Below the pieces are notes generated by a model. It was not told the DNA's origin. It ran no database searches and saw only the letters and a program-made list of their open reading frames with translations. Positions 1-5,598 of a DNA stretch of 8,100 bases are shown in pieces. This DNA comes from Mageeibacillus sp. UBA1212 (GTDB lineage: Bacteria > Bacillota > Clostridia > UBA1212), in the NCBI GenBank assembly GCA_002309655.1, contig DBXM01000018.1, positions 114,627-122,726 on the forward strand, in the 5' to 3' direction. The translations under genes were made by a program, and so were the position numbers. Each line of letters begins with the position of its first letter. Position 1 is the stretch's first letter.

Positions 1-869
1 CTGCCGCAGCCGTTGTAGTTGAAGTAGTCGGCGGCGTAGTCGTCGGCGGAGTAGCCCGATCCGCGTTCATTGTAGAAGGCGGCGCATTCGGCTCCGAAAA
101 CGTCCGGGGTGATCGTGCCGGCGGTGATGAGAATGCAATCCGACGCGTTCGAGTTGCTGACGTCCGCGAGCGCCTTCTCGATCTCGGCCTTTGTGGCGGC
201 GTCGAGAATTCCCGTGTCGTCGAAAACGTGGTCGGACGACGTTCTGGAGCGGTCGCCGAACTGATATTTGTGGGTGGCGGCGGCCTTGCGGGCGATGTCG
301 TAGCAGTACTCAAGGTAGCTGTCGACCGCGTCCTCGTACCTGCCGTCGGAAAGCAGCGGCTGGACCAGGTACTTGAGAGTCGTGATCTCGTCCTCGAAAA
401 GCCCCTTGGCCTCGCCGGTGGTAATGAACCAGTACTCGTGGTTGTACTCCTCCATATTGATGCCGAAAATGATTCCGCTGAAGGAGTCGCCGATGCCGTA
501 GCCGTTGTAGTCGTAGTAGTCGGCGAGATAGTCGCCGAAAGAGGGGCCGCTGCTGCCGTAGTAGCTCTGGACGTCCGAGCCGAATTCGGAGGCGGAGTAG
601 CCGTCGACGGTCAGAACGACGAAGTCGCAGCGGTAGAGCTTGCTGTTTTCGGCAATTTCAGCGGTGATTCTGCTCTCGTAGCTTGAGGAGAGGATTCCAG
701 CCCGGTCCGTAACGCGCGGCGCGTTCTCGTCGTGAAACTGCGTGAATCCGGAGATGTCGACGCTGTGCGAATCGTACGCGTCAGAGCGGACGGTTCCCGG
801 CGTGAACAGAAGCCCGAGGGCGATAACGGCCGTGAGGGCGACGCAGATAAGAAGTCTGAAGTTTTTCAT
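1..869 (-). CDS. Tandem TPM-domain membrane/secreted protein (3' end outside window)
   Basis: The gene starts with ATG at 869 and stays open for 289 codons to the left edge, so the C-terminus is missing. A strong AAAGGAGG ribosome site lies just upstream and overlaps the stop of the zinc-ribbon gene 13 bases away, which indicates an operon. Residues 1-25 form a signal peptide or signal anchor (MKNFRLL, then a hydrophobic run). Two copies of a TPM-like (TPM_phosphatase, YgcG type) domain follow. The first spans about residues 51-195 and begins with a VTDRAGILSS motif, then a beta strand (CDFVVLTVDG). The second starts near residue 214 with VFDDTGILDA and DCILITAG. Both repeats carry an Asp/Tyr/Asn-rich segment (DYYDYNGYGIG and DYFNYNGCG). 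TPM domains sit outside the membrane in bacteria, and the molecular function of most is unsettled. The pairing with a zinc-ribbon protein recalls B. subtilis YdjG-YdjH. The domain assignment is from pattern recognition and is fairly firm; the function is inferred. Confidence 0.82.
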   Translation of the reverse strand, partial: MKNFRLLICVALTAVIALGLLFTPGTVRSDAYDSHSVDISGFTQFHDENAPRVTDRAGILSSSYESRITAEIAENSKLYRCDFVVLTVDGYSASEFGSDVQSYYGSSGPSFGDYLADYYDYNGYGIGDSFSGIIFGINMEEYNHEYWFITTGEAKGLFEDEITTLKYLVQPLLSDGRYEDAVDSYLEYCYDIARKAAATHKYQFGDRSRTSSDHVFDDTGILDAATKAEIEKALADVSNSNASDCILITAGTITPDVFGAECAAFYNERGSGYSADDYAADYFNYNGCG

Positions 870-882
870 GACGCCGCCTCCT

Positions 883-1950
883 TTAGTTAAACAGGAAGAA
901 CAAGATCAGCAGTATCGCCGCGAAAATTCCGAGGTATTTCAGGAAATACAGCCAGAAGCGTGATTTCGCCTGCGGGAATTCGCCTACGAATTTGCCGGTT
1001 TGTCCGTTGATCGCGTACTGGTACTCCGTGCCGTTGTAGGTCGCCTTCATCAGGTAGACGGGAAGGAGCGCGTACTTTGCGTTCGTGTCGTTGAGGGTGA
1101 TGTTTGAAGCCAGCTGCCGCTTTGAGCTATAGCCGGTGACTTCCGCGGAGAACGTGTCGCTGACGGCGCCCTTGATCCTGCTGTCCGCTCTGGGAAGGCA
1201 GGTCTCGACGGTGTCGTCGTACCGGTCGGCAACGAAGCCGCTCAGGTAACCGGGCGCGAACTCTTCAAGCGCGGAGTAGTCGTAGGGCTCCAGCTTGTCC
1301 ATTGTCGCGTTGTCCATTTTGATGCTCGCGTCCACCGGGATCTTCCTGAAGGTCACGCCGCCGTCGACGGTCACGTAGTAGTAACTCGTCTCGGTGTAGT
1401 CGTAGCCGCCGGAAGTCCAGCTCCGCGAGGTGGTGGTCTCGAACGTCATCGTTCCGTCGGCGGTGCAGTCGAAAAGCCAGAACGGCACGTAAAAGCCGTG
1501 GGCCTTCTCAATCACGACGTCGTTCAGGAAGTTGCGCGGAAGGAGCTTCCTGCGCTTGACGATGTCCTTGACGATCGACTGGATGTTCTTTTTGTCGATC
1601 TTGAACGGAATTATGTAATTTGGCCTGAGCGAACCTTCAAGCTGCGGCGCGATGATGATCTCGTTGTCGCAATAGGGGCAGCGGGTCGCGCTCGTTGTCG
1701 CGTCGGTGACGATCTCCGCGGCGCAGTATTTGCAAACGTATGAAACGGTGCCCGTGAGGCTTTCGTTGTGCTTGGACGAAATATACTCGCCCCAGTCGAA
1801 AGCCGTGGCGCCCGCGGACGTCGCGTTTTCTATCTGCGCGAGCTCGTACATATTGTCGCACGCGGGGCACTTAAACTTGCCCGACTCGGCGTCGTAGAGC
1901 AGCGAAGTGTCGCATGACGGACACTTGAACGATACGAGGTTGTCTTGCAT
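883..1950 (-). CDS. Double zinc-ribbon membrane protein, YdjG-like
   Basis: This is a 355-residue protein. Two zinc ribbons occupy the N-terminal quarter: CPSC at 10-13 with CPAC at 28-31, and CKYC at 73-76 with CPYC at 91-94. A central beta-rich region (about 105-320, with a Thr/Tyr-rich stretch near 180-200) follows, and a single hydrophobic helix ends the protein (about 332-353, ILLILFFLFN). The zinc ribbons therefore probably face the cytoplasm on a tail-anchored protein. The start is ATG at 1950, with AGGAG about eight bases upstream. Proteins of this build are often labelled TFIIB-type zinc ribbon or, wrongly, PriA-like; no helicase motif is present. In B. subtilis the comparable YdjG is encoded beside the TPM protein YdjH and the SPFH protein YdjI in the PspA membrane-stress operon. 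The TPM gene follows here after 13 bases, which supports the same pairing. The stress role in this organism is inferred. Confidence 0.8.
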   Translation of the reverse strand: MQDNLVSFKCPSCDTSLLYDAESGKFKCPACDNMYELAQIENATSAGATAFDWGEYISSKHNESLTGTVSYVCKYCAAEIVTDATTSATRCPYCDNEIIIAPQLEGSLRPNYIIPFKIDKKNIQSIVKDIVKRRKLLPRNFLNDVVIEKAHGFYVPFWLFDCTADGTMTFETTTSRSWTSGGYDYTETSYYYVTVDGGVTFRKIPVDASIKMDNATMDKLEPYDYSALEEFAPGYLSGFVADRYDDTVETCLPRADSRIKGAVSDTFSAEVTGYSSKRQLASNITLNDTNAKYALLPVYLMKATYNGTEYQYAINGQTGKFVGEFPQAKSRFWLYFLKYLGIFAAILLILFFLFN

Positions 1951-2025
1951 TTAATCATCTCCTGTGCATTTTCCGGAAATCACTCCCCGGAAACGTGACC
2001 GCGCGCCTGCCTTTTACCGCAAGCC

Positions 2026-2038
2026 GGGAATCATTCCC
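2026..2038. repeat. 13-bp palindrome in the leader of the zinc-ribbon operon
   Basis: GGGAAT-C-ATTCCC is a perfect odd palindrome. It lies between the predicted minus-strand transcription start (about 2075) and the start codon at 1950, so it could be an operator or form a small hairpin in a leader of about 125 nucleotides. No known riboswitch fold was recognised in this leader. Confidence 0.4.
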
Positions 2039-2081
2039 GACGATTTTTCCGTAAACGTTTTCGCTTCGCGGTTCTTTTTTG

Positions 2082-2110
2082 ATTATATCAAAAACCCCTC
2101 GCGCTTTCAA
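2082..2110 (-). promoter_or_regulatory. Housekeeping-sigma promoter of the zinc-ribbon/TPM operon
   Basis: Read on the minus strand, TTGAAA (2110-2105) is followed by a 17-bp spacer and TATAAT (2087-2082). This gives 5/6 and 6/6 matches to the consensus at ideal spacing. Transcription would start near 2075 and give a leader of about 125 nucleotides. If the operon is stress-controlled, this box set argues for a housekeeping promoter rather than an ECF-type one such as the SigW promoter used in B. subtilis. Confidence 0.75.
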
Positions 2111-2159
2111 TAGAAAACCGCCTTTCCGCCGGCAGCGCGGATCGCCCCGTATTTGCCCC

Positions 2160-2203
2160 TTCGCGGCGCCTTCGAGGCGCATTCGCGGCAAATTCGCGGC
2201 GCG
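2160..2203. repeat. Four-copy 11-bp tandem repeat in the divergent intergenic region
   Basis: TTCGCGGC or TTCGAGGC occurs at 2160, 2171, 2182 and 2193, exactly 11 bp apart, each followed by three variable bases. The array ends 13 bp before the -35 box of the first surface-protein promoter. Copies one helical turn apart would place a bound protein on the same face of the DNA, so an activator or repressor array is possible. A 9-bp direct repeat, GCGCGGATC, occurs at 2135-2143 and again at 2199-2207, flanking the array. Nothing similar is seen upstream of the second paralogue. The function is inferred; the repeat itself is seen directly. Confidence 0.6.
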
Positions 2204-2216
2204 GATCATTAAACGC

Positions 2217-2244
2217 TTGCAAAACAACGGAAATGTGGTATAAT
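2217..2244 (+). promoter_or_regulatory. Promoter of the first surface-protein paralogue
   Basis: A -35-like TTGCAA (2217-2222) is followed by a 16-bp spacer and a perfect TATAAT (2239-2244), which is preceded by TGG, giving a TGn-extended -10. The second paralogue has the same design at 3927-3954 (GTGGTATAAT core, 16-bp spacer). The start point would lie near 2251, giving a leader of about 42 nucleotides. Confidence 0.75.
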
Positions 2245-2257
2245 GTGGCTACAAACT

Positions 2258-2269
2258 GGCGTTAACGCC
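2258..2269. promoter_or_regulatory. 12-bp palindrome in the 5' leader of the first paralogue
   Basis: GGCGTTAACGCC is a perfect palindrome starting about seven bases after the predicted transcription start. It could be an operator or a 5' hairpin. It is followed by AGGAGGG at 2282-2288, the ribosome site for the ATG at 2293. The leader of the second paralogue lacks it. Confidence 0.45.
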
Positions 2270-2292
2270 GACACATTTTATAGGAGGGAAAT

Positions 2293-3723
2293 ATGAAAAA
2301 GATTATTGCATTAGCGATAGCCGCAGCGATGGTATTCTCGCTTTTCGCGATCAACAGCTTTGCGGAGATCGGCCATGTGGTTGACGGTATCATTGCCGAG
2401 GACGAGTACGTCACGGCGATGGAAATGAAGCCCGACAACGTTCAGACGTGGACGAATACCACTCTTGAGACGAGCGCGACGATGTACATCGACACCTCGC
2501 CGGACCAGCTCCTCGACTCTCGCCTCTACATTGGCATTGTGACACCGAAGGAAACCTTCACCGAAGGCGATACCTACCAGCTCAACGTCAACCCCGGCAA
2601 CATTCCCGACGACAAACCGGGTCTGTTCCTGTCCTTCGTTCTTAAGACCGACGGCGTGCAGATTCTCCAGCACAACTGGGCGACGCTGCTTCTTGACGAC
2701 GACAGCGCTGCCGGCGCGGACATTACCGACCTCATTATGGAGAAGGCTCTCGACACCTCGGGCGACAACATCGTTTTCGAGGTGCAGCTGCCCACCGATC
2801 TCTTCACTCTCAACGGAGAGGAGAGCTTCAGATTCGGCAAGACTCTCAAGTGCGGATTCTTCGCGGTAATCAAGGGCAACCAGGGCTACACGACTCTGCC
2901 CACCAAACCCGGCTCCGACTGGTCCGTTAAAGCCCTCGGACTCAACGACAACGAAGTCGTTATTATGCGCGACGTTGAAAAGGGCGAAGAGCACACCGTT
3001 TCCGGCGTTGAGATCCTCGACTTCTCCGACGCAGAAGGCGTTGGAATGAGCTTCGATACCTTCTTCGTAAACAGAGTCCAGCTCGACAACATCATTATGA
3101 ATAACGTTGACGGCGGCGCAAGCGCAAAGCTTGAAGAGTACGACAGAACCATCGACGGTCACGAGGCCGAGTACACGAGCTTCACGTTCCGCGGCTGGGT
3201 CGGCTTCCTTGATCCGATGGTCGAAGTCGGCTACCAGATCGACGAAAACGATCCTATCATGGTTGACAACTGCTTCAAGGCAACCGAGCAGCCCGTTAAA
3301 GGCGCCGGCGGCGAATACGCTCAGAGAATTGAAGTCGAAGTCGACGTTACCGGTCTCCAGGACGGCATCGAGCACGAGATCAGAGCGGTTGCGAAGATCC
3401 AGGGCGAGGACGGCGAGCCTTACTACGCTTACATGAACCAGGACGAAGTCAACGCGAACATGCAGTTCTACTACATCGCACCGGGCGATCCGCCTCCACC
3501 GACCGACACTCCTGTTCCGACCGACACTCCCGAGCCGACGGCAACTCCCGAGCAGGTGGAAGAGCCCACCCAGGCTCCCGTTGAGGAACCCACTCAGGCT
3601 CCTGCCACCGAGACCGAAAAGCCCGCCGGGAAGAAGGGCTGCGGCAACTTCGTTGGCGGCGGTGTCGCTGCTCTCTGCGCACTCGCAGGCGTCGCGCTCG
3701 TTCTCAGAAAGAAAGAGAACTAA
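2293..3723 (+). CDS. Cell-surface protein with beta-rich domains, PT-rich stalk and GCG-type C-terminal anchor (paralogue 1)
   Basis: I do not recognise a named family for this 476-residue protein, but its layout is clear. A signal peptide covers residues 1-24 (MKKIIALAIAAAMVF, ending NSFA before EIGHV). The first ectodomain (about 25-210) opens with HVVDGIIAEDEY; this DG-x-I-x-x-x-EY pattern resembles the start of CBM9/DOMON-like beta-sandwich domains, so carbohydrate or small-ligand binding is possible but unproven. A second domain (about 240-395) contains FTFRGWVGF and VEVGYQID and ends EVEVDVTGLQDG, also beta-rich. Residues 397-446 are a Pro/Thr/Glu stalk with two VEEPTQAP copies. KKGCG (447-451), a hydrophobic helix (about 452-471) and RKKEN end the protein. 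The strong AGGAGGG site and good promoter suggest high expression. A close paralogue follows at 4003. Confidence 0.85.
   Translation: MKKIIALAIAAAMVFSLFAINSFAEIGHVVDGIIAEDEYVTAMEMKPDNVQTWTNTTLETSATMYIDTSPDQLLDSRLYIGIVTPKETFTEGDTYQLNVNPGNIPDDKPGLFLSFVLKTDGVQILQHNWATLLLDDDSAAGADITDLIMEKALDTSGDNIVFEVQLPTDLFTLNGEESFRFGKTLKCGFFAVIKGNQGYTTLPTKPGSDWSVKALGLNDNEVVIMRDVEKGEEHTVSGVEILDFSDAEGVGMSFDTFFVNRVQLDNIIMNNVDGGASAKLEEYDRTIDGHEAEYTSFTFRGWVGFLDPMVEVGYQIDENDPIMVDNCFKATEQPVKGAGGEYAQRIEVEVDVTGLQDGIEHEIRAVAKIQGEDGEPYYAYMNQDEVNANMQFYYIAPGDPPPPTDTPVPTDTPEPTATPEQVEEPTQAPVEEPTQAPATETEKPAGKKGCGNFVGGGVAALCALAGVALVLRKKEN
2584..2684 (+). repeat. Near-identical 101-bp patch shared with the second paralogue (4294-4394)
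   Basis: The first paralogue at 2584-2684 and the second at 4294-4394 differ at only two positions in 101 bases. The first 61 bases are identical. Both differences are A to G and change the protein (Lys to Arg and Gln to Arg), with no silent difference, whereas flanking parts of the genes carry many silent differences. This points to recent exchange between the copies or to constraint on the nucleotide sequence. Confidence 0.6.
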
Positions 3724-3767
3724 TCGTTAAAACGCTAAACTGAATAATCAAAAGCTTCAGACGTGTA

Positions 3768-3790
3768 CTGCTTCGCAGCGGAATTTCCGC
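3768..3790 (+). other. Two abutting small hairpins after the first paralogue
   Basis: CTGC-TTC-GCAG (3768-3778) is directly followed by GCGGAA-T-TTCCGC (3778-3790). They lie between the stop codon at 3723 and the stronger terminator at 3824-3889 and have no T-run. They may protect the messenger's 3' end or be incidental. No gene was found anywhere in 3724-4002. Confidence 0.35.
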
Positions 3791-3823
3791 GACAGACGCG
3801 TAACGGTTTGAGGCGATAAAAGA

Positions 3824-3889
3824 CCCGCGCAGGCGGCCTCCGGTTATTGTTTTTGACCGGGAAAGGGCTTTTTGCTTGCGCGGGTTTTT
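3824..3889 (+). terminator. Nested-stem terminator after the first paralogue
   Basis: CCCGCGCA (3824-3831) pairs perfectly with TGCGCGGG (3877-3884) and is followed by TTTTT (3885-3889). The 45-base loop holds an inner stem, CCGGT (3840-3844) with ACCGG (3856-3860). The T-run fits an intrinsic terminator, although the loop is unusually long. It ends about 38 bp before the next promoter, so the two paralogues are probably separate transcripts. Confidence 0.65.
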
Positions 3890-3926
3890 GCATGCAGAGA
3901 AGCATTTTTACCCCATTTTTAGTACC

Positions 3927-3954
3927 TTGTAAAACGCGGGAGAAGTGGTATAAT
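3927..3954 (+). promoter_or_regulatory. Promoter of the second surface-protein paralogue
   Basis: TTGTAA (3927-3932), a 16-bp spacer and TATAAT (3949-3954) with a TGG-extended -10 match the architecture of the first paralogue's promoter. Upstream of this one lie T-rich runs (3905-3920) that could act as an UP element, instead of the 11-bp repeat array found upstream of the first. The leader is about 42 nucleotides, with GGAGG at 3993-3997 as the ribosome site. Confidence 0.72.
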
Positions 3955-4002
3955 AAAAACACCGAAAGATGAATAATCCGACTAATCTACCCGGAGGAAA
4001 TT

Positions 4003-5436
4003 ATGAAAAAAATAATTGCATTGGCGATTGCCGCGGCGATGGTTTTCGCGTTGTTCACGGTCAGCAGCTTTGCCGAGATTGGCCACGTCGTCGACGGCGT
4101 CATTGCCGAAAATGAGTACATCACGGCGATGGAAATGAAGCCCGACAACGTTCAGACATGGACGGACAGCACTCTCGAGACGAGCGCGACGATGTACATC
4201 GACACGTCGCCGGATCAGCTTCTCGACTCGCGCCTCTACATAGGCATCGTGACGCCGAAGGCCACCTTCACGGAAGGAGACACCTACCAGCTAAACGTCA
4301 ACCCCGGCAACATTCCCGACGACAAACCGGGTCTGTTCCTGTCCTTCGTTCTTAGGACCGACGGCGTGCGGATTCTCCAGCACAACTGGGCGACCTTACT
4401 TCTTGACGACGACAGCGCAGCGGGCGCGGATATTACCGACCTCATTATGGAGGCGCAGCTCAATACCGAAGGCGATGATCTCGTTTACGAGGTGCAGCTG
4501 CCCACCGACCTGTTCACGATCAACGGCGCGGAGAGCTTCGGTTTCGGCAAGACGCTCAAGTGCGGATTCTTCGCGGTGATCAAGGGCAACCAGGGCTTTA
4601 CGACCCTGCCCACCAAGCCCACAGACTGGTCTGTCAAAGGACTCGGCATCAACGACAACGAAGTGCTCATTATGCGCGACGTTGAAAAGGGCGAAGAGCA
4701 CACAGATTCCGGCGTCGAGATACTCGACTTTTTTGATGAGAAGGTCGGCGGCGTCGGCATGAGCTTCGACACGTTCTTCGTGAACAGAGTCCAGCTCGAC
4801 AACATCATCATGGAGAACGTTGACGGCGGGGCGAGCGCGAAGCTTGAAGCCTACGGAAGAGTCATTGACGGCCACGAGGCCGAATATACGAGCTTCACGT
4901 TCCGCGGCTGGGCAGGCTACGCTTTACCGATGGTCGAACTCGGCTATCAGATCGACGACAATGACCCTGTCATGGTTGACAACTGCTTCACAGTGACCCC
5001 GGACATCGTTAAAACCGTCGGCGGTGAATATGCGCAGAGATTCGAGATCGAGGTTGACGTTACAGGTCTTCAGGACGGCATCGAGCACGATATCAAAGCG
5101 GTCGCGAAGCTCCGGGGCGATGACGGCGAGTTCTGCTACGCCTACATCAACCAGGACGAGATCAACGCGAATATGCAGTTCTACTATATCGCGCCCGGCG
5201 ATCCGCCTCCGCCGACAGACACTCCGGCTCCGGCCGACACTCCCGAACCGGCGGCAACTCCCGAACCGGCGAACGATCCCACCGAGGATCCCGTTGAGGA
5301 GCCCACCGCTGAGCAGCCGGTAGCCACCCAGGCTCCCGAGAAAAAGAAGGGCTGCGGAAACTTCGTCGGCGGCAGCGTCGCGGTTATCTGCGCACTCGCG
5401 GGCGTCGCGCTCGTTCTCAGAAAGAAAGAGAACTGA
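4003..5436 (+). CDS. Cell-surface protein with beta-rich domains, PT-rich stalk and GCG-type C-terminal anchor (paralogue 2)
   Basis: This 477-residue protein is a tandem duplicate of the gene at 2293. A by-eye alignment gives about 82 substitutions plus a one-residue deletion (GSDW to TDW, near residue 207) and a two-residue insertion (DFFDEKVGG, near 245), or about 83% identity. Substitutions cluster in the stalk (19 of about 47 positions) and in the segment around residues 325-340 (the TVTPDIVKTV region), while the signal peptide, the N-terminal ectodomain near 88-150 and the C-terminal anchor are well conserved. Its stalk lacks the doubled VEEPTQAP and is richer in Ala. KKKGCGNF, the membrane helix and RKKEN are retained, so anchoring should be the same. 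It has its own promoter and terminator, so the copies can be expressed independently. The ligand and function are unknown. Divergence in the stalk and one ectodomain loop suggests partial specialisation, which is an inference. Confidence 0.85.
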   Translation: MKKIIALAIAAAMVFALFTVSSFAEIGHVVDGVIAENEYITAMEMKPDNVQTWTDSTLETSATMYIDTSPDQLLDSRLYIGIVTPKATFTEGDTYQLNVNPGNIPDDKPGLFLSFVLRTDGVRILQHNWATLLLDDDSAAGADITDLIMEAQLNTEGDDLVYEVQLPTDLFTINGAESFGFGKTLKCGFFAVIKGNQGFTTLPTKPTDWSVKGLGINDNEVLIMRDVEKGEEHTDSGVEILDFFDEKVGGVGMSFDTFFVNRVQLDNIIMENVDGGASAKLEAYGRVIDGHEAEYTSFTFRGWAGYALPMVELGYQIDDNDPVMVDNCFTVTPDIVKTVGGEYAQRFEIEVDVTGLQDGIEHDIKAVAKLRGDDGEFCYAYINQDEINANMQFYYIAPGDPPPPTDTPAPADTPEPAATPEPANDPTEDPVEEPTAEQPVATQAPEKKKGCGNFVGGSVAVICALAGVALVLRKKEN

Positions 5437-5466
5437 TTTACGACGGCCGACTGTTAACTGATTTTA

Positions 5467-5511
5467 TCCTGCCTCCGTCCTTGCGCTTCGGGCGCGAGGC
5501 GTGAGACAGGA
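5467..5511 (+). other. Long hairpin after the second paralogue, without T-run
   Basis: TCCTGCCTC (5467-5475) pairs with GAGACAGGA (5503-5511) with one mismatch, and CCTTGCGC (5479-5486) pairs with GCGCGAGG (5492-5499) with one G-T pair. The loop is TTCGG, and a 3x3 internal loop separates the two stems. It has no T-run and stands six bases before the terminator, so a role in messenger 3'-end stability is more likely than termination. Confidence 0.5.
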
Positions 5512-5516
5512 ACAAT

Positions 5517-5578
5517 AAAAACGCACCGTGTCCGGTTGCCTTCGTGATTTGCGGGGGTGATGGAAGCGGTGCGTTTTT
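5517..5578. terminator. Bidirectional terminator between convergent units
   Basis: AAAAACGCACCG (5517-5528) and CGGTGCGTTTTT (5567-5578) form a perfect 12-bp inverted repeat around a 38-base spacer. A T-run results on either strand, so it can end the second paralogue's transcript (plus strand) and the acyltransferase operon (minus strand), whose stop lies about 20 bp away at 5599. The long loop matches the style of the terminator at 3824. Confidence 0.75.
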
Positions 5579-5598
5579 GTATATGAGAGAAAGTCTGT

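Noticed and set aside
228..686. Open frame of 152 codons on the plus strand, Val/Ala-rich
   Set aside because: It lies opposite the TPM gene, and its valine richness is the complement of that gene's Asp/Tyr codons.
883..1950. PriA helicase or transcription factor IIB identity suggested by the zinc ribbons
   Set aside because: There are no helicase or cyclin-fold motifs, and the protein ends in a membrane helix.
2160..2203. CRISPR array or replication-origin iterons
   Set aside because: The 11-bp units are too short and lack spacers for CRISPR, and no replication initiation gene lies nearby.
1955..2227. Open frame of 90 codons on the minus strand in the divergent intergenic region
   Set aside because: It runs across the predicted promoter at 2082-2110 and the 11-bp repeats, is highly basic without domains, and has no convincing ribosome site.
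2311..3375. Long open frame of 354 codons on the minus strand, opposite the first paralogue
   Set aside because: It is a shadow of the plus-strand gene, caused by GC-rich codon bias. It has no ribosome site, and its product is a low-complexity Val/Glu/Ala-rich sequence without recognisable domains.
3628..3723. Sortase LPXTG cell-wall anchor
   Set aside because: There is no LPXTG or close variant before the hydrophobic helix; the conserved motif is KKGCG.
3735..3962. Open frame of 75 codons on the minus strand between the paralogues
   Set aside because: It covers the terminator and the promoter of the second paralogue and has no ribosome site or family resemblance.
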